Counted from the first letter of the stretch, positions 39,236 to 48,686 are shown. The stretch is DNA of 64,000 nt from Rhodococcus sp. IEGM 1381 (GCF_030056795.1 NZ_JASHKQ010000016.1:25787-89786), one strand, 5' to 3'. A program made the numbers and translations. Notes: generated by a model from the sequence alone, not told the origin.

Positions 39236-39885
39236 GACCAGTCCCCCTTCCTCTTGTCGTCGGTCTTCTTGTCGTCCCGAGGAGCGTCCGAGTCGGCCTC
39301 GACGGGGTCGTCGCCGAGCACCCCGTGGTACTGCTCGTACTCCTGATAGTGCAGAGGGCTGGGCTTCCAGTCGGAATCGCGCTCGAAGCCGGCAATGAAC
39401 AGCTTCTCCAGATGTCGGACGTAGGCGTAGAAGCCGTCGACCGCCTTCTGGGTGCCCATGTCCAGCACGTGTACGTACAGCAAGCGTCGGGTTCGGTCGA
39501 TCTCGAGAACCATGGTGCCGGGCACCAGGTTCATCGCGTCGACGAACAGGGTGAGCACCAGATCGGATTTGATCGCGATGCGGCAGCGCAGCACTCCGGT
39601 GACCGGCGGGGCCTTCGGCCGGATCGCCAACCAGGCGACACTGACGCTGGATTCGATTGCGTAATAAAGGAATACGACGGCGAGTTTGACGAGCGAGAAC
39701 ACATGGATGCGGCCCTCGACCGGCACCCGCGGCAACGGCAGCAGCACCATGATCAGCAGTCCCACCGCGATACCGCCGAGGATGTTCGCAGCAGAAACAT
39801 TGCCCCACAACAGAACCCAGATAGCCGTCAACCAGGCGAGGGTCCACAGACGTAGCAGAATCGAGCGGTCCATCTTCATCTTCAT
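39232..39885 (-). CDS. mnhE: Na+/H+ antiporter subunit E
   Basis: A 217-residue MnhE subunit. Two N-terminal helices (LWTLAWLTAIWVLLWGNV; ILGGIAVGLLIMVLLPLP) precede a cytoplasmic domain with VDAMNLVPGTMVLEID and LLYVHVLDMGT, which are conserved in the family. The C-terminus is extended by about 40 residues with a charged tail (DAPRDDKKTDDKRKGDWS) compared with typical MnhE. The ATG overlaps the mnhD stop by 4 nt, and its own stop overlaps mnhF. Confidence 0.91.
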   Translation of the reverse strand: MKMKMDRSILLRLWTLAWLTAIWVLLWGNVSAANILGGIAVGLLIMVLLPLPRVPVEGRIHVFSLVKLAVVFLYYAIESSVSVAWLAIRPKAPPVTGVLRCRIAIKSDLVLTLFVDAMNLVPGTMVLEIDRTRRLLYVHVLDMGTQKAVDGFYAYVRHLEKLFIAGFERDSDWKPSPLHYQEYEQYHGVLGDDPVEADSDAPRDDKKTDDKRKGDWS

Positions 39886-41525
39886 CGGGTGCCCTCCTCG
39901 TCCGCACGAGCCTGCTCGTAGGCCTGATCGCCGACGAATTCTGCGCCGCGCACCGCGTCGATGTACACCGAGCGATCGCGGAGATCCGCTGCGGCGCGGT
40001 CGCTGATGTCGATGATGCGGCCGGCGAACACCGTCATCGCCAAACCGACGACGACGAGGCCGATGGTCGGGATCAACATGAAGGCGGGCATCTTGCCCAC
40101 GTCCTCGCGGTCACCGAACTGAATGTCCGACGAGTCGTCGAGCAGAGCGGACGGGCTGTTGTCCGCCAGATCACCCTCGGGGGCGTCGGCGCGAGCCCGC
40201 CAGAACGCCTTGGTCCACACTCGCGCCACCACGTACAGCGTCAACAGGCTGGTGACGGTGCCACCGGCGACGAGCAGCCAGGCCAACACGCTGCCCTGCT
40301 CGCTACCGGCCTGCAGCAGTGCGACCTTGCCGATGAAGCCCGAGAACGGTGGAATACCACCGAGATTGAGGGCCGGGACCAGGAACACGATCGCCAGCAC
40401 GGGGCTGGCCGCAGCCAAACCGCCGAGTCGCCGCAGCGACGACGAACCGGCCTGGCGCTCGATCAGACCGACGACGAGGAACAGCGTCGTCTGAACCAGA
40501 ATGTGGTGCGCGACGTAATAGATCGAGCCGGACAATCCCGATTGGGTCGACAGCGCGACACCGAAGATCATGTAGCCGATGTGGCTGACGAGGGTGAACG
40601 AGAGCAGTCGTTTGATGTCGCTCTGCGCGATGGAACCGAGGATGCCGACGAGCATCGTCAGCAGCGCGCAGACCATCAGCACGTTGTCGAGTGAGCCGTC
40701 CGGGAACAGCAGGGTGTGTGCGCGAATGATCGCGTACACACCGACTTTCGTCAGCAAGCCGGCGAACACTGCGGTGACCGGAGCCGGGGCGGTGGGGTAC
40801 GAGTCGGGAAGCCACGTCGACAGCGGGAACACCGCGGCCTTGATGCCGAACGCAACCAGCAGTACGGCGAAGATCGCTGTTCTCGTGCCCGACGGGATGT
40901 CGTCCATCCGCACCGCGATATGTGCCAGATTCAGCGTTCCGGTGGATCCGTAGACCAGCGCGATACCGATCAGGAAGATCAGCGAGGACACCATCGAGAC
41001 CATCACGTACGAGACGCCTGCTCGTACTCGGTCGGCGCTGGCTCCCAAAGTCAGGAGCACGAACGAGGCGGCCAGCAGTACCTCGAAGCCGACGAACAGA
41101 TTGAACAGGTCGCCGGCCAGGAACGCGTTGCACACGCCTGCGGTCAATGCGAGGTAGGTCGGCAGGAAGATCGAGACCGGCTGATTCTCACTGCCGTCGC
41201 GGATACCCTGACCGATCGAGTACACCATGACCGCGAGCAACACGATCGAGGAAACGACGAGCATCATCGCCGAAAGTCGGTCCACCACAAGGGAAATACC
41301 GAGCGGTGAATCCCAACCGCCGACCTGAAGTGCGCTGGTGCCGTCGCGATCGGCGAGGTAGAGCATCATCGACGAGATCGCGACCACGGCAGTCAGCGCG
41401 ACGATGGTGATGAAGCGCTGCGCGCGGGGTTTGCGGCCGAGTACCAACGTCAGAGCCGCGGCGAGCATCGGAATGAGAACGGGTAGGGGAGTCAGGGCAT
41501 CGATCACGCCCGGGGAGATCGTCAC
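39882..41525 (-). CDS. mnhD: Na+/H+ antiporter subunit D
   Basis: A 547-residue proton-translocating subunit homologous to complex I NuoL/M/N. About 14 helices are present, with the key family segments CNAFLAGDLFNLFVGFEVLLAASFVLL (broken Lys/Glu channel; here written in parts: GDLFNLFVGFEVLL), FGIKAAVFPLSTWLPDSYP (channel Lys and TM8 Pro) and HIGYMIFGVAL. The GTG at 41525 overlaps the mnhC stop (GTGA), which identifies it as the start; longer in-frame codons would lie inside mnhC. Together with the MnhAB protein it forms the ion-conducting core. Confidence 0.93.
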   Translation of the reverse strand: MTISPGVIDALTPLPVLIPMLAAALTLVLGRKPRAQRFITIVALTAVVAISSMMLYLADRDGTSALQVGGWDSPLGISLVVDRLSAMMLVVSSIVLLAVMVYSIGQGIRDGSENQPVSIFLPTYLALTAGVCNAFLAGDLFNLFVGFEVLLAASFVLLTLGASADRVRAGVSYVMVSMVSSLIFLIGIALVYGSTGTLNLAHIAVRMDDIPSGTRTAIFAVLLVAFGIKAAVFPLSTWLPDSYPTAPAPVTAVFAGLLTKVGVYAIIRAHTLLFPDGSLDNVLMVCALLTMLVGILGSIAQSDIKRLLSFTLVSHIGYMIFGVALSTQSGLSGSIYYVAHHILVQTTLFLVVGLIERQAGSSSLRRLGGLAAASPVLAIVFLVPALNLGGIPPFSGFIGKVALLQAGSEQGSVLAWLLVAGGTVTSLLTLYVVARVWTKAFWRARADAPEGDLADNSPSALLDDSSDIQFGDREDVGKMPAFMLIPTIGLVVVGLAMTVFAGRIIDISDRAAADLRDRSVYIDAVRGAEFVGDQAYEQARADEEGTR

Positions 41526-42151
41526 TTGTCGTCTCCCTTCTTCTCGTCGTTTTCGGCCTTGTCGTCCTTCTCGGCCGTGTCCAGTCCGTCGAGCCCGCGG
41601 AGGTCCGGGTTGTCGTCGTCGTTGTCGAAGTCGCCGTCGTGCAGATCCTCGTAGCACTCGAGGTCTTCCAGATTCTTGATCTGCTCGATCGGAATCGGGT
41701 TGCCCTTCGAGTCGAATGCATCGCCGCCGAAGCTCGGTTCGCCCGTCACCGGGTCGTCGGAGCGGTCGCGGTCGGGGGCCTCGGCCATCGACCGGCGCAG
41801 GGAGACCTTGGTGTCCTCGGGGTCGTTCTCGATGTCGTCCTTGGTGTTGAGCGTGAACGATCGATAGGCGAGTGCAAGCACGAAGGCCGCGATACCCATG
41901 GTGATGACGATCGCCGTCAGGATCATCGCCTGCGCGAGCGGATCGGCCATGCCTTGGCCCAGGGAGTTGTCCCGGCCCACGATGGGCGGCGTACCGGCCG
42001 GCCCACCGACGGTGAGCAACAGCAGATTGACGCCGTTGCCGAAGAGCAGGAGGCCGAGCAGCATCTTGGTGATGCTGCGTTCGAGTAGCAGGTAGACACC
42101 GGCGGCGACGAGAACGCCGACGATGACGAGCATTCCGAGATCAGCGGTCAT
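41522..42151 (-). CDS. mnhC: Na+/H+ antiporter subunit C
   Basis: A 209-residue NuoK-like subunit. The first ~100 residues have three helices with LLERSITKMLLGLLLFGNGVNLLL and DPLAQAMILTAIVITMGIAA, typical of MnhC. The remaining ~110 residues are an unusually long acidic cytoplasmic tail (e.g. DLECYEDLHDGDFDNDDDN). Standard MnhC proteins are about 110-120 aa. The ATG overlaps the mnhAB stop by 4 nt and its stop overlaps mnhD. The tail may regulate or dock the complex; this is inference. Confidence 0.92.
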   Translation of the reverse strand: MTADLGMLVIVGVLVAAGVYLLLERSITKMLLGLLLFGNGVNLLLLTVGGPAGTPPIVGRDNSLGQGMADPLAQAMILTAIVITMGIAAFVLALAYRSFTLNTKDDIENDPEDTKVSLRRSMAEAPDRDRSDDPVTGEPSFGGDAFDSKGNPIPIEQIKNLEDLECYEDLHDGDFDNDDDNPDLRGLDGLDTAEKDDKAENDEKKGDDK

Positions 42152-44997
42152 GGGGCGCTCACTCGGCCTTGGCTCTGCATTTCCACCTGTGCGTCGAGAC
42201 GTGCGCCGAGACTGCGCAGCACGTCGAGGACCAACCCGACCACGATGAGATACACACCGAGGTCGAAGAACAATGCGGTGACGAGCTTGATGTCACCGAG
42301 AATCGGCAGTGTCACTTCCAGCGTCGCCGAGGACAGCGCAGGTGCGCCGAGGAACAACGACGCCACCGCGGTGCCGGCCGCGAAGATCAACCCGAGTCCG
42401 AGGATCTTTCCGGCATCGATCGGCACCGCCTCCCCGAGCTCGTAGCGGCCACCCGCGAGATACCGCAGCACCAACGCCAAGCCGGCCGTGAGACCACCGG
42501 CGAAACCGCCGCCGGGGGCGTTGTGGCCGGAGAAGAAGAAGTAGATCGAGAGCACCATGATCGTCGGGAAGATCAACCGCGTCGTCACTTCGAGAATCAG
42601 CGAACGATGGCGGGGATCGATCAGATCGCCGCCGAGTAGCCACGTCGTCTCCGCCGCCACGTTCGCATCGGAGCTCGATGCGGGGGCGTCGGACACCCGC
42701 GGAGCGCTGCCGAACCGCCGGTTGCGGAATACCAGGCTGGCCACGCCCGTTGCGGCCACGAGCAGAACGCAGATCTCGCCGAGGGTGTCCCAGGCTCGGA
42801 TGTCGACGAGGATCACGTTGACGATGTTCTTTCCGTCGCCCAGGTTGTACGCGGCCTCGGGGAACTGCAGCGACACCGGTGCGGCGCTGCGGGCGTTCAT
42901 CGCGAATGCGCCCAACACACTGACCGTGGCACCGACGGCGACGGCGAGCGCGGCACGGGGTCCGCGGGATCCGGCCGAACCTTGGTCGTCGACCTCGGCC
43001 GGTAGCTTGCGCAGCACCAGAACAAAGACCACGAGGGTCAGGGTCTCGACGAGGAACTGAGTCAGGGCGAGGTCGGGTGCACCGTGGATGGCGAAGATGA
43101 CGCCGCAGCCGTAGCCGGTGAGTCCGACGAGGATCACGCTGGCCAGACGGTTTCGCATGACGGTTGCGCCGAGGCCGCCCGCGATCATGATCACTCCGAT
43201 GACCAACTGGAGCGGGGTGTTCCACAGGGTGTACTCCAGGCCTGGCTTCTGCCCGACGATGAGCACGATGATCGGCAGTAGCACCAGGGTCAGCAGGATG
43301 GTGCCCTGGGTGAGGGGGAGCGAACCGCGCTGCGTGGTGCCGGTGAGGCGGATGGACAGGGTGTCCATGAACTTGAGCACATTGTCGTAGATGCGGTCGG
43401 CGTTGCCGAGCGGTGGGTGCTCGAACTTGAGTCGGTTGACCACACGATGTGCGATGAACAGCCCGACGCCGCCGGTGACGACGACGACGGTCAACGCCAG
43501 CGGCAGGTTGAACCCGTGCCAGAGCGCCAGGTGGTAAGGCTCCTGCCCGTACGACGGCAGCGTGCGTGCGTAGGGGCTGACGATGCGATCGACCATGGAG
43601 GACGTGAATCCTGCGATCAGGCCGAGAATCGCCAGGAACGCAGGTGCGGCCAGGAACAGTGCTGACGGCGCGTGCATGTTCTTCACCGACGGACTCGGAC
43701 GCTCGAGCTGCTTGCGGCCGAACGCGCCCCAGACGAATCGGATGCTGTAGGTGACCGTCAGGATCGAGCCGATGACAAGCCCCGCGACGACGATTGCCGC
43801 GACCGTGGGGTTCAGCGTCGGCGTGCCGATCACTGCCGACAGTGCCGTTTCCTTGCCGACAAAACCGATCATCGGGGGCAAGCCGGCCATGCTGGCGGCA
43901 GCGAGCGCTGCGATGGCGGCGAGCCACGGCGCCTTCTTGCCCAGGTGAGCGAGCTTGCGGATGTCGCGCGTACCGGTGGTGTGATCGACGATGCCCACGA
44001 CCATGAACAGCGTTGCCTTGAACATCGCGTGCGCGATCACCATCGTCAGGCCGGCCAGCATGGCCTTTTCGGAGCCGATGCCCACCAGCACCATCAGGAA
44101 GCCGAGCTGGCTGACGGTGCCGAACGCCAGGATGAGCTTGAGGTCGAAGGCACGAAGTGCTCGCCACCCGGCCAGGATCATCGACAGCAGCCCCAAGCTG
44201 ATGATGGTCGCGCGCCACGGACCCGAGTCGGCAAAACCCGGTGCGAGGCGCGCCACCAGGTAGATGCCGGCCTTCACCATGGCCGCGGCGTGCAGGTAGC
44301 CGCTGACCGGTGTGGGGGCGGCCATGGCTCCGGGGAGCCAGAAGTGCATCGGCACGATGGCCGATTTGCTCAGCGCGCCGATGAGGATCAACACGATCGC
44401 TACGCCGGGCAGCCAGCCGCCCGGGGCGTTGGTGACGACCTCGGACAGGTTGTACGTCCCCGCGGCCTGGCCGAGGACGATGATGCCCACCAACATCGCC
44501 AGCCCGCCTGCGGTGGTGACGAGCAGAGCCTGGGTGGCTGCGCGCCTACTCGAGGCACGCTCGGCGTAGTGGCCGACGAGCAGGAACGACAGGACGGTGG
44601 TGATTTCCCAGAAGATGTAGAGCACCAGCATGTTGTCGCTGGTGATGAGGCCGAACATGGCACCGGAGAACGCGACCATTTCGGCGGCGAACAGGCCGAG
44701 CCGTGGCTCGTCGTCCTCGAAGTAGCGGGCGCAATACAGCAGAATCAGCGCGCCGATGCCCAGCACCAGCAAAGACATGATGGCGGCGAGAGAGTCGAAC
44801 CGCATATCGATGTCCATCGACAGGCCGGGAACCCACTCGATGCTCAGCTTCTGCTCGGTGTTCCAGTTGGTGAACACCCAGATCAGACTCAGTAGGGGAA
44901 CGAGTGCGAGCGGGAAGAAGGCAGTGCGACCCCACCACCGGACGAGGAGCGGCGCGAGCAGTGCGGCGGCGGTGTGCGCAAGAAGAATGGCGAGCAA
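42148..44997 (-). CDS. mnhA: Na+/H+ antiporter subunits A and B fused (MnhAB)
   Basis: A 949-residue polytopic protein. The N-terminal ~500 residues are NuoL-like, with YIFWEITTVLSFLLVGHY, SKSAIVPMHFWLPGAMAAPTPVSGYLHAAAMVKAG (channel residues; motif cited in part as MHFWLPGAMAAPTPVSG) and HAMFKATLFMVVGIVDH. The middle carries the MnhA C-terminal helices (GAPDLALTQFLVETLTLVVF), and the last ~150 residues are the MnhB domain (FFFSGHNAPGGGFAGGL). Fusion of A and B is usual in actinobacteria. The start is a TTG at 44997 after GGAG. It is the first gene of mnhABCDEFG and diverges from a NUDIX gene. Confidence 0.93.
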   Translation of the reverse strand: MLAILLAHTAAALLAPLLVRWWGRTAFFPLALVPLLSLIWVFTNWNTEQKLSIEWVPGLSMDIDMRFDSLAAIMSLLVLGIGALILLYCARYFEDDEPRLGLFAAEMVAFSGAMFGLITSDNMLVLYIFWEITTVLSFLLVGHYAERASSRRAATQALLVTTAGGLAMLVGIIVLGQAAGTYNLSEVVTNAPGGWLPGVAIVLILIGALSKSAIVPMHFWLPGAMAAPTPVSGYLHAAAMVKAGIYLVARLAPGFADSGPWRATIISLGLLSMILAGWRALRAFDLKLILAFGTVSQLGFLMVLVGIGSEKAMLAGLTMVIAHAMFKATLFMVVGIVDHTTGTRDIRKLAHLGKKAPWLAAIAALAAASMAGLPPMIGFVGKETALSAVIGTPTLNPTVAAIVVAGLVIGSILTVTYSIRFVWGAFGRKQLERPSPSVKNMHAPSALFLAAPAFLAILGLIAGFTSSMVDRIVSPYARTLPSYGQEPYHLALWHGFNLPLALTVVVVTGGVGLFIAHRVVNRLKFEHPPLGNADRIYDNVLKFMDTLSIRLTGTTQRGSLPLTQGTILLTLVLLPIIVLIVGQKPGLEYTLWNTPLQLVIGVIMIAGGLGATVMRNRLASVILVGLTGYGCGVIFAIHGAPDLALTQFLVETLTLVVFVLVLRKLPAEVDDQGSAGSRGPRAALAVAVGATVSVLGAFAMNARSAAPVSLQFPEAAYNLGDGKNIVNVILVDIRAWDTLGEICVLLVAATGVASLVFRNRRFGSAPRVSDAPASSSDANVAAETTWLLGGDLIDPRHRSLILEVTTRLIFPTIMVLSIYFFFSGHNAPGGGFAGGLTAGLALVLRYLAGGRYELGEAVPIDAGKILGLGLIFAAGTAVASLFLGAPALSSATLEVTLPILGDIKLVTALFFDLGVYLIVVGLVLDVLRSLGARLDAQVEMQSQGRVSAP

Positions 44998-45228
44998 AAA
45001 TCACTCCGTCGTCTCGGGTCGCATCGGCGGCGAGGCCGAGGCGGTGGTCGTAGGGCGGCGATGAGTAGGGTCTTGAAATCTGTGTGAAATTCGACCTATG
45101 GCTTTGTGAAATAACGAACCGGCCACCGAACGGTGGCACCTCGGTTATCGGATTCCATCCTACTTTGCATGGTCGACGGTGGACCCAGCGGTACAAATCG
45201 GACGTATCTCGAAAGGGGAACAGTGCGA

Positions 45229-45639
45229 ATGAACGATGAGAGGCTCATTCGCACGGCCGGGTTGGCCTACGTTCGGGACCGTCGAATGATCCAGGCGCGA
45301 TCGGTGGGTAAGTCCGCGTTCTACATGGCCGGCGGCAAGATCGACCCCGGTGAGACTGCAGAGCAGGCATTGCACCGGGAGATCAGGGAAGAACTGGACG
45401 CAGCCGTGATCGATGTTCGGCTCCTCGGAGTGTTCGAGTGCGGGGCCTGGGGACATCCTGAGGGGACACCGCTCGAAATCACGTGCTTTCTGGCCGATTT
45501 GTCCGACGATCCGACGCCGACCAGCGAAATCGCCGAGATCAGGTACTTCACCCGGGACGAGTACGCCGCGATGCCCGACGTCGCTCCGGGGTCGCTCATG
45601 GTGTTCGACCGGATGAAGGCCCTCGATTTGATCGACTGA
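45229..45639 (+). CDS. NUDIX hydrolase
   Basis: A 136-residue NUDIX pyrophosphohydrolase. The box is GGKIDPGETAEQALHREI followed by REELDAAV, matching G-x5-E-x7-REUxEExGU except that the final Gly is Ala. This is a small single-domain member, and its substrate is unknown. The ATG at 45229 lies 10 nt after AAAGGGG; a GTG at 45223 is an alternative. It diverges from the mnh operon and precedes the PEP-mutase-like gene, from which it is separated by an operator palindrome. Confidence 0.88.
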   Translation: MNDERLIRTAGLAYVRDRRMIQARSVGKSAFYMAGGKIDPGETAEQALHREIREELDAAVIDVRLLGVFECGAWGHPEGTPLEITCFLADLSDDPTPTSEIAEIRYFTRDEYAAMPDVAPGSLMVFDRMKALDLID

Positions 45640-45659
45640 ATCGCGTATGTTGGGTGTCG

Positions 45660-45677
45660 AGAGAACGTACGTTCTCT
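45660..45677. promoter_or_regulatory. 18-bp perfect palindrome, probable TetR operator
   Basis: AGAGAACGTACGTTCTCT is a perfect inverted repeat 25 nt before the ATG of the PEP-mutase-like gene and 20 nt after the NUDIX stop. Palindromes with a GAACG...CGTTC core are common TetR-family operators. No regulator gene is adjacent. Confidence 0.6.
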
Positions 45678-45702
45678 GTCGGCCACCGCGAAGGAGTCCT
45701 CA

Positions 45703-46455
45703 ATGACGAACCTGTCCCAGAAAGCCACCACCCTGCTCGAGCTGCACAAGCCGGGCAACCCGGTCGTACTGCCGACGGTGTGGGACGCCTGGTCCGCCAA
45801 CCTTGCCGTCTCCGCCGGATTCACCGCCTTGACCGTCGGCAGTCACCCCGTCTCGGACTCCATCGGCAAGCCGGACAACGAGGGCATCACCTTCGACGAA
45901 CTGCTCGCCCGCATCACGCAGATCTCCGGAGCTGTCGACGCACCGCTCTCGGTCGACATCGAATCCGGCTACGGCGAGGACCCCAAGCGCTTGATCGACG
46001 GCCTCATCTCGGCCGGAGCTGTCGGCCTCAACATCGAGGACACCGTCCACAGCGAAGGCGGACGTCTCCGTGAAGCACAGGAGCACGCCGACTTCGTCGG
46101 AGCACTGCGCGCGGCGTCCGACGCCACCGACGTGCACGTGGTCATCAACGCCCGCACCGACCTGTTCGTCAAGGAGATCGGCGACGAGAACGATCGCGTC
46201 GACCGCGCCATCGCTCGTCTGAAGCTGGCCGCCGCTGCCGGAGCCGACTCGCTCTACCCTGTCGGCTTCCACAACGATGCCGACTACAAGCGTCTGGCCG
46301 AGGAACTCCCGCTGCCGATCAACGCCATCGCCAACCCCGCCGAGGGCGATCTTTCGCACTTCGCATCCCTCGGGGTCGGTCGCATCAGCTTCGGGCCGAT
46401 CTTCCAGATGGTGCTCGCCAAGCGCGCCGAAGAGGTCCTCGCCCGCTGGAAGTGA
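45703..46455 (+). CDS. Isocitrate lyase / PEP mutase family protein
   Basis: A 250-residue TIM-barrel enzyme of the isocitrate-lyase/PEP-mutase superfamily. Typical segments are LPTVWDAWSANLAVSAGFTA, SVDIESGYG (metal-binding acidic pair), GAVGLNIED, VVINARTDLF and GVGRISFGPIF. It lacks the KKCGH active-site motif of true isocitrate lyase, so it is more likely a PEP-mutase- or oxaloacetase-like C-C or C-P bond enzyme; the substrate is unknown. The RBS AAGGAG is well placed. A perfect palindrome upstream suggests repression by a TetR-type protein. Confidence 0.85.
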   Translation: MTNLSQKATTLLELHKPGNPVVLPTVWDAWSANLAVSAGFTALTVGSHPVSDSIGKPDNEGITFDELLARITQISGAVDAPLSVDIESGYGEDPKRLIDGLISAGAVGLNIEDTVHSEGGRLREAQEHADFVGALRAASDATDVHVVINARTDLFVKEIGDENDRVDRAIARLKLAAAAGADSLYPVGFHNDADYKRLAEELPLPINAIANPAEGDLSHFASLGVGRISFGPIFQMVLAKRAEEVLARWK

Positions 46456-46480
46456 GAGCGGCTTCGCCGCACGTGCACAG

Positions 46481-46512
46481 AACTTCGTAGCCTGCTACGA
46501 ATTTCCGCTCAC
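46481..46512. terminator. Dispersed hairpin repeat, copy 1 (convergent terminator)
   Basis: TTCGTAG-CCTG-CTACGAA forms a 7-bp stem at 46484-46501 between two convergent genes. The 32-bp unit matches 28 of 32 positions of the copy at 51352-51383. The unit's right end contains the stop codon of the AAA+ ATPase gene. Confidence 0.65.
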
Positions 46513-48686
46513 GACCCGTAGGCCCGCAGATGCGCCACCTGCTCGGGATCGAGTGACGGCTTGACCGTCGCCCGAGCGGTGGCGACATCGGCAGCGGTGA
46601 CGGCGGCGGCATCCATCGAACGACGCATCGCCGTCAATGCGGCCTCGCGCAGCAGCGCCGCGCAATCGGCGGCGGAGTAGCCGTCGAGATCGCGGGCGAG
46701 AGATTCCAGATCCACGTCCTCGGCGAGCGGAATGGACTTGCCCGACGCCTTCAGGATCTCCACCCGGGCATCGGAATCCGGCGGCGGAACGAATACCAGA
46801 CGCTCGAGTCGGCCTGGCCGCAGCAGGGCCGGGTCGATCAGATCGGGCCGGTTGGTTGCTCCTAGTACCACCACGTCACGCAACGGTTCGACGCCGTCGA
46901 GCTCGGTCAGCAGCGCTGCCACGACCCGATCGCCGACGCCCGAATCCGAGCTCTGCCCGCGCCGAGGCACGAGTGCATCGACCTCGTCCAGAAAGATCAG
47001 CGACGGCGCAGAATCGCGGGCGCGTTGAAAGAGCTCTCGCACAGCCTTTTCCGAGGAGCCGACCCACTTGTCCATCAGCTCGGCGCCTTTGACCGAGTGC
47101 ACGCTGAGCTGTCCGGAGCTGGCCAGTGCCCGCACCAGAAACGTCTTGCCGCATCCGGGTGGACCGTAGAGCAGCACTCCGCGCGGCGGTTCGATTCCCA
47201 AGCGCGCGAACGAATCCGGATGTCGTAGCGGCCACAGCACCGCCTCTGTGAGTGCCTGCTTGGTCTCCACCATGTCGCCGACGTCCTCGAGGGACAGGCT
47301 CCCGATCGCGAGCTCCTCGCTACCCGAACGGGACAGCGGGCGGATCACCTGCAGAGCGCCCACCAGATCGTCCTGAGTCAACGAGGCCGCGGCCGAGTTC
47401 TCCGACGCGCGGGCTGCGGCACGCAACGCCGCCTCACGCGTCAGCGCAGCGAGATCTGCGACCACGAAACCCGGTGTTCGCGAAGAAATTTCGACAAGAT
47501 CGACGTTCTCCTGCGGCACCTTCTTCAGCAGGTGTTCGAGCAATCCCTTGCGGCCGGCGGCGTCGGGCAGGGTCAGGGTGAGCTCGCGATCGCAGAGGTC
47601 CTGACCCCGTAGTCGCGCGTCGGTGGCCTCGGGATGCGCGGTCGTCGCGATGAGCGCCAGACCCGGAGTGTCGACGGCCCGGCGCAGCACGTCGAGCACG
47701 AAGGTCGACGCCGGTTCGGGATCGGACGGCAACAGTGCGTCGACGTCGGTGATCATCAGCACCCCGGAACCGGCCAGTTCGTCCACCGCAGCGGTGACCC
47801 GCTCGACGCGAGCGGACGCCTCGAGTGCGCCGATCGACGGACCGTCCAATACGACGCAGGCTCGCTCACCGATCACCGCGCGGGCCAGCGTGGCCTTGCC
47901 CACCCCGCCCGGCCCGGTGATCAGCACTCCCAGATGCGGCGATGCACCGAGCGTTGCCAGCAGTTCCGATTCGTCCAAAGCCAACCGCAGCCACTCGGTG
48001 AGTTTGGCCGACTGCGCGCTCACACCCACCAGATCCGCAGCGCTCACTCGTGGGGGCGCAGCCCTGGGAGCATGCGACGCGGATGGTGTTGTGGCGGGGG
48101 CGTTCACGACGCCGTTGCCCCAACTCACCGCCGAATTGGGCTGAACACTCACCGGCCCACCCGACGGGTCGACGGCGGAGACCGTCAACAGTTCGGTGGT
48201 CCAGGCAACCCCGAACGTCCTCGACAGTGCCTGCGTCGCCGAACTCGTCGACGTACCCGGACCCAGATCGCGGGGGAGCAGAGATACCGTGTCGCCCACC
48301 GTCAACACCTTGCCGAGCAACGCTTGCCGCAGGGTGGCGTCGGAGATGGAACCGGTGGCGAGCGCGGAGCCGGTCACCGTGACGGTCTTGGCACCGTAGA
48401 CGGTGACGGGTGCGACTGCGACAGTGGCATTTTCGCGCAAGCCGGCATTGGAGAGGGTGACGTCGTCCAGCAGTGCGGTGCCCTGCGGCGAACCCTCGGG
48501 AGCTGCGGCGACGACGGCCGACGTGCGCCGAGAACCGATGAGTGACAACGCATCCCACTCCCGCAGGCCGAGGGCGGCGAGCACCTCGGGATGCAGTCGC
48601 ACGACGCCTCGTCTGGCGTCGGCCGCCGAGGTGTTCAGTCGGGCGGTGAGAACGAGCTCAGGCATCTTCGAGCGAGATTCGGTCAC
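46509..48686 (-). CDS. CDC48/p97-like double AAA+ ATPase (Rv0435c-like)
   Basis: A 725-residue protein with a CDC48 N-terminal-like region (RGVVRLHPEVLAALGLREWD, to about residue 215) and two AAA+ modules. D2 is intact: Walker A GPPGCGKT (508-515), Walker B LIFLDEVD (563-570) and TNRPDLIDPALLRPGR. D1 has Walker A GPGGVGKA (258-265), but Walker B reads MITDVD, with Val in place of the catalytic Glu, so D1 may bind but not hydrolyse ATP. It is equivalent to Rv0435c downstream of psd-pssA. The GTG start has a TACTGT box 7 nt upstream, giving it a promoter in addition to read-through from pssA. The substrate is unknown. Confidence 0.9.
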   Translation of the reverse strand: MTESRSKMPELVLTARLNTSAADARRGVVRLHPEVLAALGLREWDALSLIGSRRTSAVVAAAPEGSPQGTALLDDVTLSNAGLRENATVAVAPVTVYGAKTVTVTGSALATGSISDATLRQALLGKVLTVGDTVSLLPRDLGPGTSTSSATQALSRTFGVAWTTELLTVSAVDPSGGPVSVQPNSAVSWGNGVVNAPATTPSASHAPRAAPPRVSAADLVGVSAQSAKLTEWLRLALDESELLATLGASPHLGVLITGPGGVGKATLARAVIGERACVVLDGPSIGALEASARVERVTAAVDELAGSGVLMITDVDALLPSDPEPASTFVLDVLRRAVDTPGLALIATTAHPEATDARLRGQDLCDRELTLTLPDAAGRKGLLEHLLKKVPQENVDLVEISSRTPGFVVADLAALTREAALRAAARASENSAAASLTQDDLVGALQVIRPLSRSGSEELAIGSLSLEDVGDMVETKQALTEAVLWPLRHPDSFARLGIEPPRGVLLYGPPGCGKTFLVRALASSGQLSVHSVKGAELMDKWVGSSEKAVRELFQRARDSAPSLIFLDEVDALVPRRGQSSDSGVGDRVVAALLTELDGVEPLRDVVVLGATNRPDLIDPALLRPGRLERLVFVPPPDSDARVEILKASGKSIPLAEDVDLESLARDLDGYSAADCAALLREAALTAMRRSMDAAAVTAADVATARATVKPSLDPEQVAHLRAYGS

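Noticed and set aside
42293..44218. 641-codon minus-strand frame inside mnhAB
   Set aside because: Frame-shifted shadow of the MnhAB coding sequence, His/Arg-rich and without membrane helices.
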